Notes: generated by a model not told the origin, from the letters alone. 64,000 bases of DNA from Chitinophagales bacterium (GCA_020636645.1 JACJXO010000002.1:372001-436000), one strand, 5' to 3'; shown: positions 33,143-42,132, counted from the stretch's first letter. Numbers and translations: made by a program.

Positions 33143-34273
33143 ATGTGGCAAATAGCTAAAAAAGACCTGTACATATTCTTTGCAGATAAGAAAGCCCTCT
33201 TTCTGACACTTTTGTTGCCAATTGGACTGATCACGCTGTTTGCATTTGCATTTGGCGGGGTGGGCCAAAGCGCCTCAGAACCCAACCCGGTTATTCTGCA
33301 ATATTCAGATCTGGACAACAGCCCTGCTTCTGCTGCACTCATTGCCCGGCTGGACAGCATATCAGGCATACGTATGGAAGCTGTTGATACTGCAGCCGGC
33401 ATGGAAAACATTCGGAAGGGAAACCGAATTGCCTTGCTGGTCATAGACCAAGGACTGGAACCGGCTTTGGCACAACAGAGCGCACTGCCTGCGCATCTGT
33501 TTTTTGATGAGTCACAGGCCATGGAGGTTAGTATATTACAAAATATGTTGCGTGGCATGTTAGGGCAAATGCGGGCTACTGCAGCTCCGGCTCCTGAATC
33601 AGCAGGCCACCAGGAACCTGAAGCAAGCAATCTTCAAATGGTCAGTGTAGTTGGAGATGAAACAAGTAACTGGGGGCTTATCCAGGCTGTAGCAGGCACG
33701 GCCATCATGATGTTGTTGTTTTCCGTTTCAGCCATTGGAGCCAGCATCATTGAAGAAAAAGAACAAGGGGTGTTGCGCAGGTTATTGCAAAGCCCTCAAC
33801 CTGCATTCAGCCTGCTGAATGGAAAACTGATCTTCGCCACGATCATTGCACTTTTTCAGCTCGTGGTCATGTTTCTGTTTGCCTGGATGGCGTTCGGCTT
33901 GCCTGTTGGCATGAATCTGCCAGGCTTGATACTTATGATCGTTGTAACTGCACTATGCTGTTCATCCTTTGGTGTACTGCTGGCTTCTGTTGCTGACAGC
34001 AAAAGACAGGCAGACAGCCTGGGCACGATCATCATCCTTTTCATGTCTGCTATTGGAGGCAGCATGATTCCACTGTATATCATGCCAGGGTTCATGCAAG
34101 ACATTGCTGTTATTTCTGTCAACTACTGGAGCATCCAGGGCTTCTATGACATCTTCTGGAGACAATTAGGAATAGAAGCGCTGACTGAAAATGTGCTGAT
34201 ATTGCTTGGATATACGGTCGTACTGCTGACCTTGTCTTATTACTTCTTCCGCAGAAAGGCCCTGCGGCTGTAA
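33143..34273 (+). CDS. ABC-2 type transporter permease
   Basis: A 376-residue membrane protein. One N-terminal transmembrane helix (about 18-38) is followed by a large extracytoplasmic loop of about 150 residues. Five hydrophobic segments then fill the C-terminal half, including AVAGTAIMMLLFSVSAIGAS (about 180-199), IIALFQLVVMFLFAWMAFGL and LILMIVVTALCCSSFGVLLA. The segment IIEEKEQGVLRRLLQSPQPA is the conserved coupling region of ABC-2 exporters. It works with the ATPase at 32219-33136. It ends 2 bp from the convergent crtZ stop. Confidence 0.85.
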   Translation: MWQIAKKDLYIFFADKKALFLTLLLPIGLITLFAFAFGGVGQSASEPNPVILQYSDLDNSPASAALIARLDSISGIRMEAVDTAAGMENIRKGNRIALLVIDQGLEPALAQQSALPAHLFFDESQAMEVSILQNMLRGMLGQMRATAAPAPESAGHQEPEASNLQMVSVVGDETSNWGLIQAVAGTAIMMLLFSVSAIGASIIEEKEQGVLRRLLQSPQPAFSLLNGKLIFATIIALFQLVVMFLFAWMAFGLPVGMNLPGLILMIVVTALCCSSFGVLLASVADSKRQADSLGTIIILFMSAIGGSMIPLYIMPGFMQDIAVISVNYWSIQGFYDIFWRQLGIEALTENVLILLGYTVVLLTLSYYFFRRKALRL

Positions 34274-34275
34274 GG

Positions 34276-34731
34276 TCATTCGTCAGTTCGCTTCACATCA
34301 TATTCCGGTAAGGCAAAAAGAAAACCAAATGCTTTGCCGTTTTCCTTCCGCATGTTCTTGTGGTGTATCTTATGTGCCCTTATGATGCGCTGCATGTATC
34401 TGTTACCTGGTCTGACATGATGGTTCATGCGTCTGTGCACCAGGATATCATGAAAGAGAAAATAACACAACCCGTACAGGGTAATGCCACAGCCGGCAAA
34501 GAAGATATAATTGTATTCAGGCGAACCGAGCCACATAAAGTAGATAGCAGGTGCTGCAAAGATGACCGCATACAGGTCATTCCATTCAAAACGTCCGTGC
34601 CTGGGTTCATGATGAGACTTGTGGAGGAACCATCCAAAGCCATGCATCACATACTTATGCATGAACCAAGCAAAACCTTCCATAAAAATGAATGCGCCTA
34701 ATAAAGACGCAATATTGATCAACCAGGTCAT
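34276..34731 (-). CDS. crtZ: beta-carotene 3-hydroxylase
   Basis: A 151-residue membrane di-iron hydroxylase converting beta-carotene to zeaxanthin. Histidine clusters WFMHKYVMHG, WFLHKSHHEPRHGRFEWNDL, FHDILVHRRMNHH and RAHKIHHKN match the fatty-acid-hydroxylase-type CrtZ pattern, separated by hydrophobic segments. The ATG at 34729-34731 overlaps the stop of the lycopene cyclase gene as ATGA, so I use it rather than the start 7 codons upstream. Last gene of the carotenoid operon. Confidence 0.92.
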   Translation of the reverse strand: MTWLINIASLLGAFIFMEGFAWFMHKYVMHGFGWFLHKSHHEPRHGRFEWNDLYAVIFAAPAIYFMWLGSPEYNYIFFAGCGITLYGLCYFLFHDILVHRRMNHHVRPGNRYMQRIIRAHKIHHKNMRKENGKAFGFLFALPEYDVKRTDE

Positions 34732-35426
34732 ATAACTGCAGGTTTTTTCCATCGCTCAATAAGCATGATGTTCATGAGCATGAGCGACAATGAATACATA
34801 GAATCTTCAATTGGAACAGTACCGATTCGAATACCGGTGTTTTCAGCATTATTATACCAGACAACAGGTGCTTTGATCCAGCTTCCGGTCAGTATTCCGT
34901 TCACCAGAAAAAAGGGTATCAAATGAACCAGGTAAAATCGCCAGAACCTGCCCATATAACTGCCTTTTACAAGAAATTGCTGAACCAGCAGCAACACCAG
35001 TGCAAATGCACAATTAACTGCAGTGTACCATCGGTCGTAAAAAAATACCAGTCCGGCCAACGCCAACAGGATGAAGAACCATGTTATGGGTTTGGCCATT
35101 CTGTCCATGAGCGGACTTTCCGGTTTCCACCAGTTCCATGCAGCATAGATGAATATACTGGCATACGGAATGGCCAGAAAAAAGAGGATCTCTTCCACAG
35201 GTAATACACCCAAGTGCCACCCGGTCAGATAGTCGGGATTGAACCCCCATACCCCTTCTATGGTAAAGAATGCATCCCAGGCAAGAAAAGGTGCAGCGGT
35301 GATCAACATGGCCGGAAACAGGTACTTCCACCAACCTGCAAAACGCACACGAGGCTCGAAACTGAAAGCCAGGGGCATGGCTACAGAAAGCAGGTTTATA
35401 AGCAGGTATGTATAAGACCGGTCCAT
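34728..35426 (-). CDS. crtY: lycopene beta-cyclase, CrtYc-CrtYd fusion type
   Basis: A 232-residue protein with about seven transmembrane helices made of two similar halves, each ending in a family motif: LPVEEILFFLAIPYASIFIY (about 75-94) in the first half and VPIEDSMYSLSLMLMNIML (about 203-221) in the second. This is the fused heterodimer-type cyclase known from Gram-positives, archaea and Bacteroidota, not the flavin-binding CrtY. It cyclises lycopene ends to beta-carotene. It is linked to crtB by a TAATG overlap and to crtZ by ATGA. Confidence 0.9.
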   Translation of the reverse strand: MDRSYTYLLINLLSVAMPLAFSFEPRVRFAGWWKYLFPAMLITAAPFLAWDAFFTIEGVWGFNPDYLTGWHLGVLPVEEILFFLAIPYASIFIYAAWNWWKPESPLMDRMAKPITWFFILLALAGLVFFYDRWYTAVNCAFALVLLLVQQFLVKGSYMGRFWRFYLVHLIPFFLVNGILTGSWIKAPVVWYNNAENTGIRIGTVPIEDSMYSLSLMLMNIMLIERWKKPAVI

Positions 35427-36262
35427 TACACCCCGATAACAGAATGCTGAAGATAAGAACTGGCGTACAATGCCAGCTTTCTTGGGTTACTTACTCTGAT
35501 GCGGGCTTCCAGCACCCTTTCAGCTGGCGTGGTTCTGATCTTTCTGAACAAGGCAAGATAATAGCGGTAAGCCAGGTAAACCCCGAATCTTGATCTTGCG
35601 GGAAGTTGTCTGATACCCTCATAAGCTTTCTCAAAGTCTGCAGCGATCTCTTCTTCAATCTGGCGTTTCATTTCTTCACTGAAAGTGGAAAAATCTACCT
35701 GAGGGAAATACACCCTTCCACGATCCTGGTAATCACTCTTCATATCGCGGAGGAAGTTCACCTTCTGAAAAGCTGCTCCGAGACTTCGTGCTGCAGGTAC
35801 CAGTTGATTGTATTGCTCTTCTTCTCCATTGCAGAAAACTTTCAGGCACATAAGGCCAACCACCTCTGCTGAACCATAGATGTATTCATCATAATGCTCA
35901 CGCTTATAGTCTGCAAAGTAGAGGTCCATTTCCATACTGTGCAGAAATGCTTCAATCAGCTTGCGGTCGATCTGATATTTATTGACCGTCAGCTGAAAGG
36001 CATGCAGAACAGGATTCAGCGATATGCCTCCATCCAGTGCCTTCCAGGTATCTTCTCTGAACGAGTCCAGCAGATACTTCTTATCATGATCATGAAAGGT
36101 ATCAACGATCTCATCTGCATATCTTACGAAGCCATAGATGCCAAAAATGGCATCGCGAAAGTCAGGATGGAGTGCACGAATACCCAGGGTAAAAGAGGTG
36201 CTGTACAGCTCTGTGATCTTTTTGCTGCAGGCAAAGGATGAGTCGTGGAAGAGTTGCATCAT
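35426..36262 (-). CDS. crtB: phytoene synthase
   Basis: A 278-residue prenyltransferase joining two geranylgeranyl diphosphates to phytoene. The two Asp-rich magnesium motifs are RYADEIVDTFHD (about 47-58) and FLRDMKSDYQDRGRVYFP (about 163-180). The N-terminus KKITELYSTSFTLGIRALHP and the C-terminal YRYYLALFRKIR are typical of squalene/phytoene synthases. It lies 29 bp downstream of crtI and overlaps the cyclase gene by one base. It acts at the cytoplasmic membrane face. Confidence 0.93.
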   Translation of the reverse strand: MMQLFHDSSFACSKKITELYSTSFTLGIRALHPDFRDAIFGIYGFVRYADEIVDTFHDHDKKYLLDSFREDTWKALDGGISLNPVLHAFQLTVNKYQIDRKLIEAFLHSMEMDLYFADYKREHYDEYIYGSAEVVGLMCLKVFCNGEEEQYNQLVPAARSLGAAFQKVNFLRDMKSDYQDRGRVYFPQVDFSTFSEEMKRQIEEEIAADFEKAYEGIRQLPARSRFGVYLAYRYYLALFRKIRTTPAERVLEARIRVSNPRKLALYASSYLQHSVIGV

Positions 36263-36291
36263 AAGGGAGGAAGTTAGGGTGAATAAACCGT

Positions 36292-37794
36292 TTAAACGGC
36301 TATTTGTTCAATCTTTTGCTCTGCAAACAGCATTTTCTGCATCTCTCCGGCTGCCACATTTCCTGACACCAGGCTGGGCGGAACTCCGGGGCCCGGTACG
36401 GTCAGCTGGCCGGCGTATAGCAGATTGTTCAGGTGCTTGTTACGCATCTTCGGCTTGAATACTGCTGTCTGCATCAGGGTATTGGCAAGCCCATAGGCGT
36501 TTCCGCGGAAAGAATGATAGCGATCAACAAAGTCGCGGTAAGCAAAACTATGCTGTACTTCTACCCTGTGGCGGATCTGCTGACCGGTATGTTTTTCCAG
36601 CTTGTCCATGGCCTTTTCAAAATACCTGCTTCTGATCTCATCCGTGTCTTCCAGGCCCGGTGCCACAGGTATCAGAATAAAAAGATTCTCTTTACCGTCA
36701 GGTGCTACCGATGCATCTGTTTTGGTGGGGATGCAGGTATAGAACAGGGGATTTTCCGGCCACTTCGGATTGGTATAGATCGCTTCGGCAAAATCATCAA
36801 AAGACTCATCAAAGAACAGGTTGTGGTGTTTGAGCCCGTCGATGGTTCCGTCAACACCCAGGTAGTAGATCAGACAACTGGGTGCCATGACCTTCTTATT
36901 CCAGTATGCAGCGCTGTAGTTTCTTTTATCAGCAGGCAGCAGTTGTTGTTCCACGAACTGGTAATCGGCAGAAGCAATGACTCCATCGCACACAACAGGA
37001 CCATCGGCTGTAAGAACCGCCTTCACCCTATCGTCACCCAGGTCAAATCCTGTTGCCGGCGAATTGAACCTGAACTGCACGCCCATATTTTCGGCCACAC
37101 GTTGCATCCCCTCAACGATCTTTCCCATCCCTCCCATCGGATACCAGGTGCCAAGTACCAGGTCAGCATAGTTGAGAATAGAGTACAACGCAGGAGTGTT
37201 GGACGGCAGCGCACCGAGAAAATAAACAGGAAATTCCAGCAGACGACGCAGTTTTTCACTCTTGAATTTGCTGCGCACTTCCCTTTCCAGCGAGGTGAAC
37301 AACTGCATACGAAAAAGAGAACTGAGCAGGCGCTTGTCTGCGAACTCCATGACCGAATGGCAGGGTTTAAATACAAGATCCTGCATGCCTACCTTGTATT
37401 TGTATGCGGCATCATCCAGAAACTTTTTCAGGTGTCTGGCACTACCGGGTTCTTCTGCCTCGAACAAGGCATACAGGTCATCGAGAGAGGCGGGGATATC
37501 TCTGATATCATCCTTCCCAAAAAAAACCCGATAACCCGGATCAAGTCTCTGCAGGTCATATTGTTCTGCTACGGAACTGCCATAACGTTCGAAGAACCAG
37601 TCGAATACATCGGGCATCCAGTACCAGCTAGGGCCCATATCAAATGTATAGCCCTGATCATGAAACACCGCTGCCCTGCCGCCGGCTGAACTATTCTTCT
37701 CCAGCACGGTCACCTGAAAGCCATTAGATGCCAGTTCACAGGCTGCGCTGAGGCCGCTGAATCCGGCTCCGATAACGACCACGTGTTTCTTCAT
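36292..37794 (-). CDS. crtI: phytoene desaturase
   Basis: A 500-residue FAD enzyme converting phytoene to lycopene in four desaturations. The N-terminal dinucleotide fold VVVIGAGFSGLSAACELASN (about 5-24) is followed by VTVLEKNSSAGGRAAVF. The middle shows DMGPSWYWMPDVFDWFFERY. The C-terminus LYAGQLTVPGPGVPPSLVSG (about 463-482) plus NVAAGEM is the CrtI signature. First gene of the carotenoid operon crtI-crtB-crtYcd-crtZ. A 4-base-extended reading on the opposite strand is only an antisense shadow. Function is secure from motif and context. Confidence 0.94.
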   Translation of the reverse strand: MKKHVVVIGAGFSGLSAACELASNGFQVTVLEKNSSAGGRAAVFHDQGYTFDMGPSWYWMPDVFDWFFERYGSSVAEQYDLQRLDPGYRVFFGKDDIRDIPASLDDLYALFEAEEPGSARHLKKFLDDAAYKYKVGMQDLVFKPCHSVMEFADKRLLSSLFRMQLFTSLEREVRSKFKSEKLRRLLEFPVYFLGALPSNTPALYSILNYADLVLGTWYPMGGMGKIVEGMQRVAENMGVQFRFNSPATGFDLGDDRVKAVLTADGPVVCDGVIASADYQFVEQQLLPADKRNYSAAYWNKKVMAPSCLIYYLGVDGTIDGLKHHNLFFDESFDDFAEAIYTNPKWPENPLFYTCIPTKTDASVAPDGKENLFILIPVAPGLEDTDEIRSRYFEKAMDKLEKHTGQQIRHRVEVQHSFAYRDFVDRYHSFRGNAYGLANTLMQTAVFKPKMRNKHLNNLLYAGQLTVPGPGVPPSLVSGNVAAGEMQKMLFAEQKIEQIAV

Positions 37795-37839
37795 ATCCTT
37801 TTGAAAAAGAAATACTTAACAGGTCTGGTGCCAGTTTGT

Positions 37840-38145
37840 TCACTCCAGCAGTTCCATGATGGTGCGAAAGGCGATCACAGTTTCGCCGTAGCGTTCCGCA
37901 TGTGCCTTTTGCAGCCCGGGTGCTTGGGTGGTCTGGTATGCAAGAAAATCATCTATGTCTTTACATTCGTACTGAATGACAAAAGTGATCCCGTCCAGAT
38001 CGCCGTCATCGAGCAACCGGCACATCCTATAACCGGTAAAATAACCTGTATCAATCACTTCCGGAATATGGGTCTGTCGCATCCAGCGGGTCCAGTCGTC
38101 GGCAACCGTTGCATCAACCTTCAGGGTAACGTTGTAGATATACAT
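37840..38145 (-). CDS. DUF4286 family protein
   Basis: A 101-residue cytosolic protein. MYIYNVTLKVDATVADDWTR at the start, then MRQTHIPEVIDTGYFTGYRM (about 22-41), GITFVIQYECKDIDDFLAYQ and a C-terminal HAERYGETVIAFRTIMELL, match the small ferredoxin-fold DUF4286 proteins I know from Bacteroidota. These resemble dimeric alpha-beta barrel proteins, but no function is established. A -7 box lies 11 bp upstream. It lies 46 bp upstream of crtI, so it may be transcribed with the carotenoid operon. Confidence 0.78.
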   Translation of the reverse strand: MYIYNVTLKVDATVADDWTRWMRQTHIPEVIDTGYFTGYRMCRLLDDGDLDGITFVIQYECKDIDDFLAYQTTQAPGLQKAHAERYGETVIAFRTIMELLE

Positions 38146-38156
38146 AGTCAGTATGC

Positions 38157-38164
38157 CAAAGGTA
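38157..38164 (-). promoter_or_regulatory. candidate -7 promoter element for the DUF4286/carotenoid unit
   Basis: TACCTTTG on the minus strand, ending 11 bp before the ATG of the DUF4286 gene, directly after the TPR gene stop. No TTG was found 19-20 bp upstream. No other promoter-like match was found before crtI, so carotenoid expression may start here. Confidence 0.35.
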
Positions 38165-38169
38165 AGGCA

Positions 38170-39993
38170 TCAGCCCGGATTGGCATCGCCACGCAGCCTG
38201 CGGTAGCGCTTACGAGCTTCTGTTACATATACCGAATCGGTGTATTGCAGGATGATCTGTTCATAGCAGAGTTTGGCCTCTTCAGGTTTATTCAGTTGCT
38301 CTTCATATAATTCGCCCAGAGCAAAAACTGCGTCATCAGCCAGCAGACCATATGCCAGGTTCTGCCTGATATTTTCCAGGTACTCTGCAGCCTGTTCCGG
38401 GTTCTGTTCTTTCATGGCTATGCGGAACCGGAGGTAATAATTATCATCCAGCAGTTCATGACCCGGGTAAGCTTCTTCCAGACTCTTCAATACCGCCAAG
38501 GCATCGTTGTTGCGGTTCTGGAAAAACATCAGTTCAGCAGCGGCAAACAGTTCCATCGGTTCAGCCACTGAATCCAGGCCTAAGTTTTCTGTGATGAATA
38601 CAGAAAGTTTCAGTGCATCGTTGGCAACCAGTTCACTGGTAGCAGATTTGAGCACATTCAGCTGACCCTGTGCCAGGGCGAAATCGCCGCGATAGTAAGC
38701 TAATTTTGCATTGCGGAAACGTGCTTCTTCACCCAGCGGTTCATCTTTCATGGCCTTATCCACCTGAGAGTAGGTCAGGGTGGCTTCCCACACATCGCCT
38801 GATATCAGATACAGATCTCCCAGCACCAGTTTGAGTTCAGATGCCTGTGCAGGCAGGAGTCGCTGCCATTGTACAACCGGTTCCAGCCGTTCGATGGCCT
38901 GATCAACATCATACAGATAGAATGCTTCCAGTTGTGCCAGTTCTGAGGTAACGAAAGCCGACCGGTAATCGGAACGATTATAGTCAGACAGGAACTGCAG
39001 ATAATCTTGTTTCAGTGCCAGCAGATCTTCGCGGGTATAGACATTTGTTTCAAATATCTTGGTGCGCCGGCAATTGAGCACGCCATTCCGTGACATGTAA
39101 TAATAAGGCGATTGTTCGCCTTTATCGATCACGTACTGATAGCAACTGATGGCGGCATCATAGTCTTTTTCTGCCCTGGCGGTCTCACCCAGGTCATAGA
39201 CCCTTTCTCCGTTCTCCCGCAAACGTTTGTCCAATGCTTTGACCTGCAGGAATGCGGAGGCAAAATCTTTTTGCTGGATAAAATCCCAGACCAGTATCTC
39301 CACCAACAGCGGATCATCTTTTTGCTGTATGCGGGCATACAGGATCTCTTGCAGCAGGGCATGATTGGCTTCTGTATCCAGCATGCGCTGCAGGCCATTG
39401 GTCACACTGTTGATACGTCCTGGATCTTCCTGGGCAAAATCTATGTAAAGCTCCATGGATCTGCGGTACTCGCCTGTTCTATAATACAGGTTGGCCAGTT
39501 CACTGTTGAAGGAATAGTCTTTGACCTGTTTCTTTCCTTTTTCATAGGTCTCAATGGCCAGGTCTGTCTCATCGATGGTCAGAAAGGCATTGGCCAGCTG
39601 AATGTACTGTGTGCGGCTTCGGCCGGCTGCATCCAGGGCTTCTCTGAATTTCTCTACCGCACCGGCTTCGTTTCCTTGTCGCCGCAAAGAGATACCCCAA
39701 TCTACATAATAGGTCAGGTTTTCCGGATCACGTTTGATCTGTTTGTTCAGCAGCTTGTCAATATCCTTATACTCCTGCAGGGTAAGCAGGATATTGTAAT
39801 ACATCCGATAATAGGAATTGGAACCGGGGTTGTCTTCATACAGATCCTTATAGATAGGAGCCGCCTTTTCGAACTCGCCGGCCAGCTCATACTCTTTAGC
39901 CAGCTTGATGCGGTCTGCATTAGACTGGGCAAAAACCCTGGCCGCAGGCAGCAGGAAAAGGACCAGGAGATATGGCAGGAAACGGTTCATCAA
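38170..39993 (-). CDS. exported tetratricopeptide-repeat protein
   Basis: A 607-residue periplasmic protein. The signal peptide is MNRFLPYLLVLFLLPAARVFAQ (start at 39993 or the next Met at 39990). The mature part is almost entirely helical TPR-like repeats, for example LAKEYELAGEFEKAAPIYKD (about 31-50), DWGISLRRQGNEAGAVEKFR and LANAFLTIDETDLAIETYEK, with a YbgF-like ELYEEQLNKPEEAKLCYEQI and YTDSVYVTEARKRYRRLRG at the end. A scaffold for envelope protein complexes is likely; the specific partner is unknown. It is 19 bp downstream of the TonB-C-like gene. Confidence 0.8.
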   Translation of the reverse strand: MMNRFLPYLLVLFLLPAARVFAQSNADRIKLAKEYELAGEFEKAAPIYKDLYEDNPGSNSYYRMYYNILLTLQEYKDIDKLLNKQIKRDPENLTYYVDWGISLRRQGNEAGAVEKFREALDAAGRSRTQYIQLANAFLTIDETDLAIETYEKGKKQVKDYSFNSELANLYYRTGEYRRSMELYIDFAQEDPGRINSVTNGLQRMLDTEANHALLQEILYARIQQKDDPLLVEILVWDFIQQKDFASAFLQVKALDKRLRENGERVYDLGETARAEKDYDAAISCYQYVIDKGEQSPYYYMSRNGVLNCRRTKIFETNVYTREDLLALKQDYLQFLSDYNRSDYRSAFVTSELAQLEAFYLYDVDQAIERLEPVVQWQRLLPAQASELKLVLGDLYLISGDVWEATLTYSQVDKAMKDEPLGEEARFRNAKLAYYRGDFALAQGQLNVLKSATSELVANDALKLSVFITENLGLDSVAEPMELFAAAELMFFQNRNNDALAVLKSLEEAYPGHELLDDNYYLRFRIAMKEQNPEQAAEYLENIRQNLAYGLLADDAVFALGELYEEQLNKPEEAKLCYEQIILQYTDSVYVTEARKRYRRLRGDANPG

Positions 39994-40012
39994 TTAATAA
40001 CGTCAGCAAAAT

Positions 40013-40468
40013 TCATTCCTGATCTTCTTTAGATTCTTTTGGAATACTTTTCTCATGGAGTTTGAAACAATAAGGAATGGTGTACCATACACTGACCGCA
40101 TACCCTTCATTCATTCCTGTTATCTGGGACAGCAGGAAAGAATTTACTCTGACTGATCTCACAGCACAGGAAGGGTAGAATCCCCGAACCACGTTTACAT
40201 GATCGATACTTCCGTCTGCCATGATGGCAAATTTTACATACATCTTCCATTCCGGGCAATTGTTCTGCGTAAACGTTGGATACACAGTGGTGGTTGCGAG
40301 AAACTCAAGCGGACTTTTCTCTCTTCCGGAAAATCCGTGCATTTGCTCAAATATTCCCGGTTTATCAGAATCATAAAAAGCTGGAGGCATAAGACAAACT
40401 GTCTGTGCCATAATACTGCCGAACAACATGATCTGGATCAGGCTCCAGGTACAAATTCTCTTCGCCAT
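40013..40468 (-). CDS. small exported protein with TonB C-terminal-like domain
   Basis: A 151-residue protein with a probable signal peptide (SLIQIMLFGSIMAQTVC). The remainder resembles a TonB C-terminal domain: PLEFLATTTVYPTFTQNN, KMYVKFAIMADGSIDHVNVV (about 75-94), RGFYPSC, then AVSVWYTIPYCFKL (about 124-137). These blocks line up with YIKFVVNEDGSVSQAQVVRG and VWYTLPVYFKL of the true TonB just upstream (40528-41346). It lacks the N-terminal anchor and proline spacer, so it cannot transduce energy by itself. Probably an old partial duplication of tonB. Confidence 0.6.
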   Translation of the reverse strand: MAKRICTWSLIQIMLFGSIMAQTVCLMPPAFYDSDKPGIFEQMHGFSGREKSPLEFLATTTVYPTFTQNNCPEWKMYVKFAIMADGSIDHVNVVRGFYPSCAVRSVRVNSFLLSQITGMNEGYAVSVWYTIPYCFKLHEKSIPKESKEDQE

Positions 40469-40482
40469 ATGTCTCTAAAGAT

Positions 40483-40507
40483 AAAAAAAGGCCCCTTGCG
40501 GGGCCTT
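40483..40507 (-). terminator. rho-independent terminator after tonB
   Basis: On the minus strand AAGGCCCC, a 4-base loop, GGGGCCTT and a run of T residues. It follows the stop of tonB by about 20 bp, so the sprA-gcvH-vanZ-tonB run of genes ends here and the TonB-C-like gene needs its own promoter. Confidence 0.85.
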
Positions 40508-40527
40508 GAAAAATGTTGTTCTTCAGC

Positions 40528-41346
40528 TTACTGCAGTTTGAAGTAAACAGGCAGGGTGTACCATACCTTGACGTTCTTTCCACGCTGCTTGCCGGCCTTC
40601 CACTTGGGCATGTCTTTGACCACGCGGAGGGCTTCTTCATCGCAACCACCACCGATACCGCGGACAACCTGAGCCTGCGAAACGCTGCCATCTTCGTTCA
40701 CAACGAACTTGATGTACACTTTTCCTTCAATGCCGTTGTCTTTTGCTACGGCCGGGTATTTGATGTTTTTGGCCAGGAACTCGTAGAGGGCTTTATCGCC
40801 ACCGGGAAACTCCGGCATTTGCTCTACCACTACGAAGATCTCGGGCTCTTTCGGCTCTTCTTTTTTAATGACCGGTTCTTCCGGAATGTAGGCCTGGGTT
40901 TCAATTTCCACGTCCACATCCATCTCCTGATCGAACAGGTTGGGCTGGTCTTCCACCTCGATATCGTCTTCCACTTCGATCACTTCAGGCGGTGGAGGCG
41001 GAGGAGGTGGAGGTGGCTTGGCCTGATTGGTCTGAGGGATTTCCTCGATCTCTTCTTCGATGGCATCAACTGTCATCAGAGAGGAGGTGTCATCCTCTTT
41101 TGGTGCGTAGGCAAAGGCCAGCAAAATGATGGCCAGTGACACGCTCAGGCCAACTTCCATGAACAGGGTGTGCTGACGGTTCACATCTGCTGATTCGTAC
41201 TTTTTGACAAAGACAGATCTGTCTTCCTCCGTTCCGGCATACTCCTTGATCACATCATCCGGCTTGCGGTTTCTGTAGATCAGGACGAATGCCAGCACAG
41301 GTACTACCAGCAGGGCAAGAACCACTAAAAATGTTGCTGATCCCAT
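40528..41346 (-). CDS. tonB: energy transducer TonB
   Basis: A 272-residue inner-membrane protein coupling ExbBD energy to TonB-dependent outer-membrane transporters. Two hydrophobic segments lie at about 4-23 and 66-83 (LSVSLAIILLAFAYA). A run of ten prolines (about 111-120) and an acidic Glu/Pro-rich spacer cross the periplasm. The C-terminal domain (about 180-272) contains MPEFPGGDKALYEFLAKNI, YPAVAKDNGIEGKVYIKFVV and VWYTLPVYFKL, standard Bacteroidota TonB blocks. The extra first hydrophobic segment is unusual compared with single-span TonB. exbB/exbD are not in the window. Confidence 0.88.
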   Translation of the reverse strand: MGSATFLVVLALLVVPVLAFVLIYRNRKPDDVIKEYAGTEEDRSVFVKKYESADVNRQHTLFMEVGLSVSLAIILLAFAYAPKEDDTSSLMTVDAIEEEIEEIPQTNQAKPPPPPPPPPPEVIEVEDDIEVEDQPNLFDQEMDVDVEIETQAYIPEEPVIKKEEPKEPEIFVVVEQMPEFPGGDKALYEFLAKNIKYPAVAKDNGIEGKVYIKFVVNEDGSVSQAQVVRGIGGGCDEEALRVVKDMPKWKAGKQRGKNVKVWYTLPVYFKLQ

Positions 41347-41356
41347 ACGTTGGCTT

Positions 41357-41728
41357 TTAATGCGGTTTAAAAATAAATAAACTTCCAGTTACTCCCATCA
41401 GGGTTCCGATTCCGTTCGCCATCAGGTCGTATATGTCAAAGGTTCTGCTTGGTAAGAAGAGCCCTTGTATACATTCGATGCCTGCTCCGTACAAATTGCA
41501 TAAAACCAGAGCGAAAATTATCGCTTTCAGCCTGTTTTTTGCCCATGTGTTCTGTATTCTTAATGTAAGAATAACGCCGGCACAGAGCATTGCGTACACC
41601 AGGGCATGTGCCAGTTTATCTGCTTCCCAGATAGACAAAGAAGGCAGGTCTTCACCCGGAATGACCGAAATGAACAGGATGAACAGTGCCCATAACAGGG
41701 TGAACCAGAAAGTCCGGCTCTTCTGCAT
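41357..41728 (-). CDS. VanZ family membrane protein
   Basis: A 123-residue protein with four hydrophobic segments. FTLLWALFILFISVIPGEDL (about 10-29) and DKLAHALVYAMLCAGVILTL (about 37-56) match the VanZ pattern, as does GAGIECIQGLFLPSRTFDIY (about 81-100) with the ELxQ-type Glu-Gln. The family is linked to teicoplanin resistance in enterococci, but members here are of unknown function. It lies 6 bp after gcvH, an order I recall as common in Bacteroidota. Confidence 0.82.
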   Translation of the reverse strand: MQKSRTFWFTLLWALFILFISVIPGEDLPSLSIWEADKLAHALVYAMLCAGVILTLRIQNTWAKNRLKAIIFALVLCNLYGAGIECIQGLFLPSRTFDIYDLMANGIGTLMGVTGSLFIFKPH

Positions 41729-41734
41729 GATCTG

Positions 41735-42115
41735 TTATCCGGCAACCAATTCACCGTAAGCAGCTGCATCCATGAGGCCATCCAGCTCAGAGAGGTCACT
41801 CATTTCCACCTTGATCATCCAACCTTTTCCGTATGGATCCTGGTTGATGAGTTCGGGTGCGCCGTCCAGTTCAGGGTTTACCTCTGAAATGGTGCCACTC
41901 ACCGGCATGTACAGGTCAGACACCGTTTTGACAGCTTCTACAGTTCCGAACGTGTCTTCCATGGCAAGGGTTTCACCGTCGCCGGTAATGTCCACATAGA
42001 CAATATCACCCAGCTCACGCTGAGCAAAGTCTGTGATGCCGATATAACCGGTGTTTCCTTCTACACGCACCCATTCGTGGTCTTTGGTGTATTTCAGGTT
42101 GTCAGGAAATTGCAT
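41735..42115 (-). CDS. gcvH: glycine cleavage system H protein
   Basis: A 126-residue lipoyl carrier protein that shuttles the aminomethyl group between the P, T and L proteins. The lipoylated Lys is near residue 63 in GTVEAVKTVSDLYMPVSG. KYTKDHEWVRVEGNTGYIGI (about 8-27) and the C-terminal YGKGWMIKVEMSDLSELDGL complete the family pattern. The start follows a TATTTTTG -7 box by 17 bp. The other glycine cleavage genes are not nearby, as is usual in this phylum. Confidence 0.95.
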   Translation of the reverse strand: MQFPDNLKYTKDHEWVRVEGNTGYIGITDFAQRELGDIVYVDITGDGETLAMEDTFGTVEAVKTVSDLYMPVSGTISEVNPELDGAPELINQDPYGKGWMIKVEMSDLSELDGLMDAAAYGELVAG

Positions 42116-42132
42116 GTAATAGATTTTGCAGC

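Noticed and set aside
36433..37689. 418-codon open frame on the plus strand antisense to crtI
   Set aside because: Shadow of the crtI coding sequence; no recognisable domain, and crtI is certain.
40990..41020. G-rich GGCGGTGGAGGCGGAGG-type tract
   Set aside because: It is the complement of the polyproline codons of tonB, not a regulatory or G-quadruplex signal that I can support.
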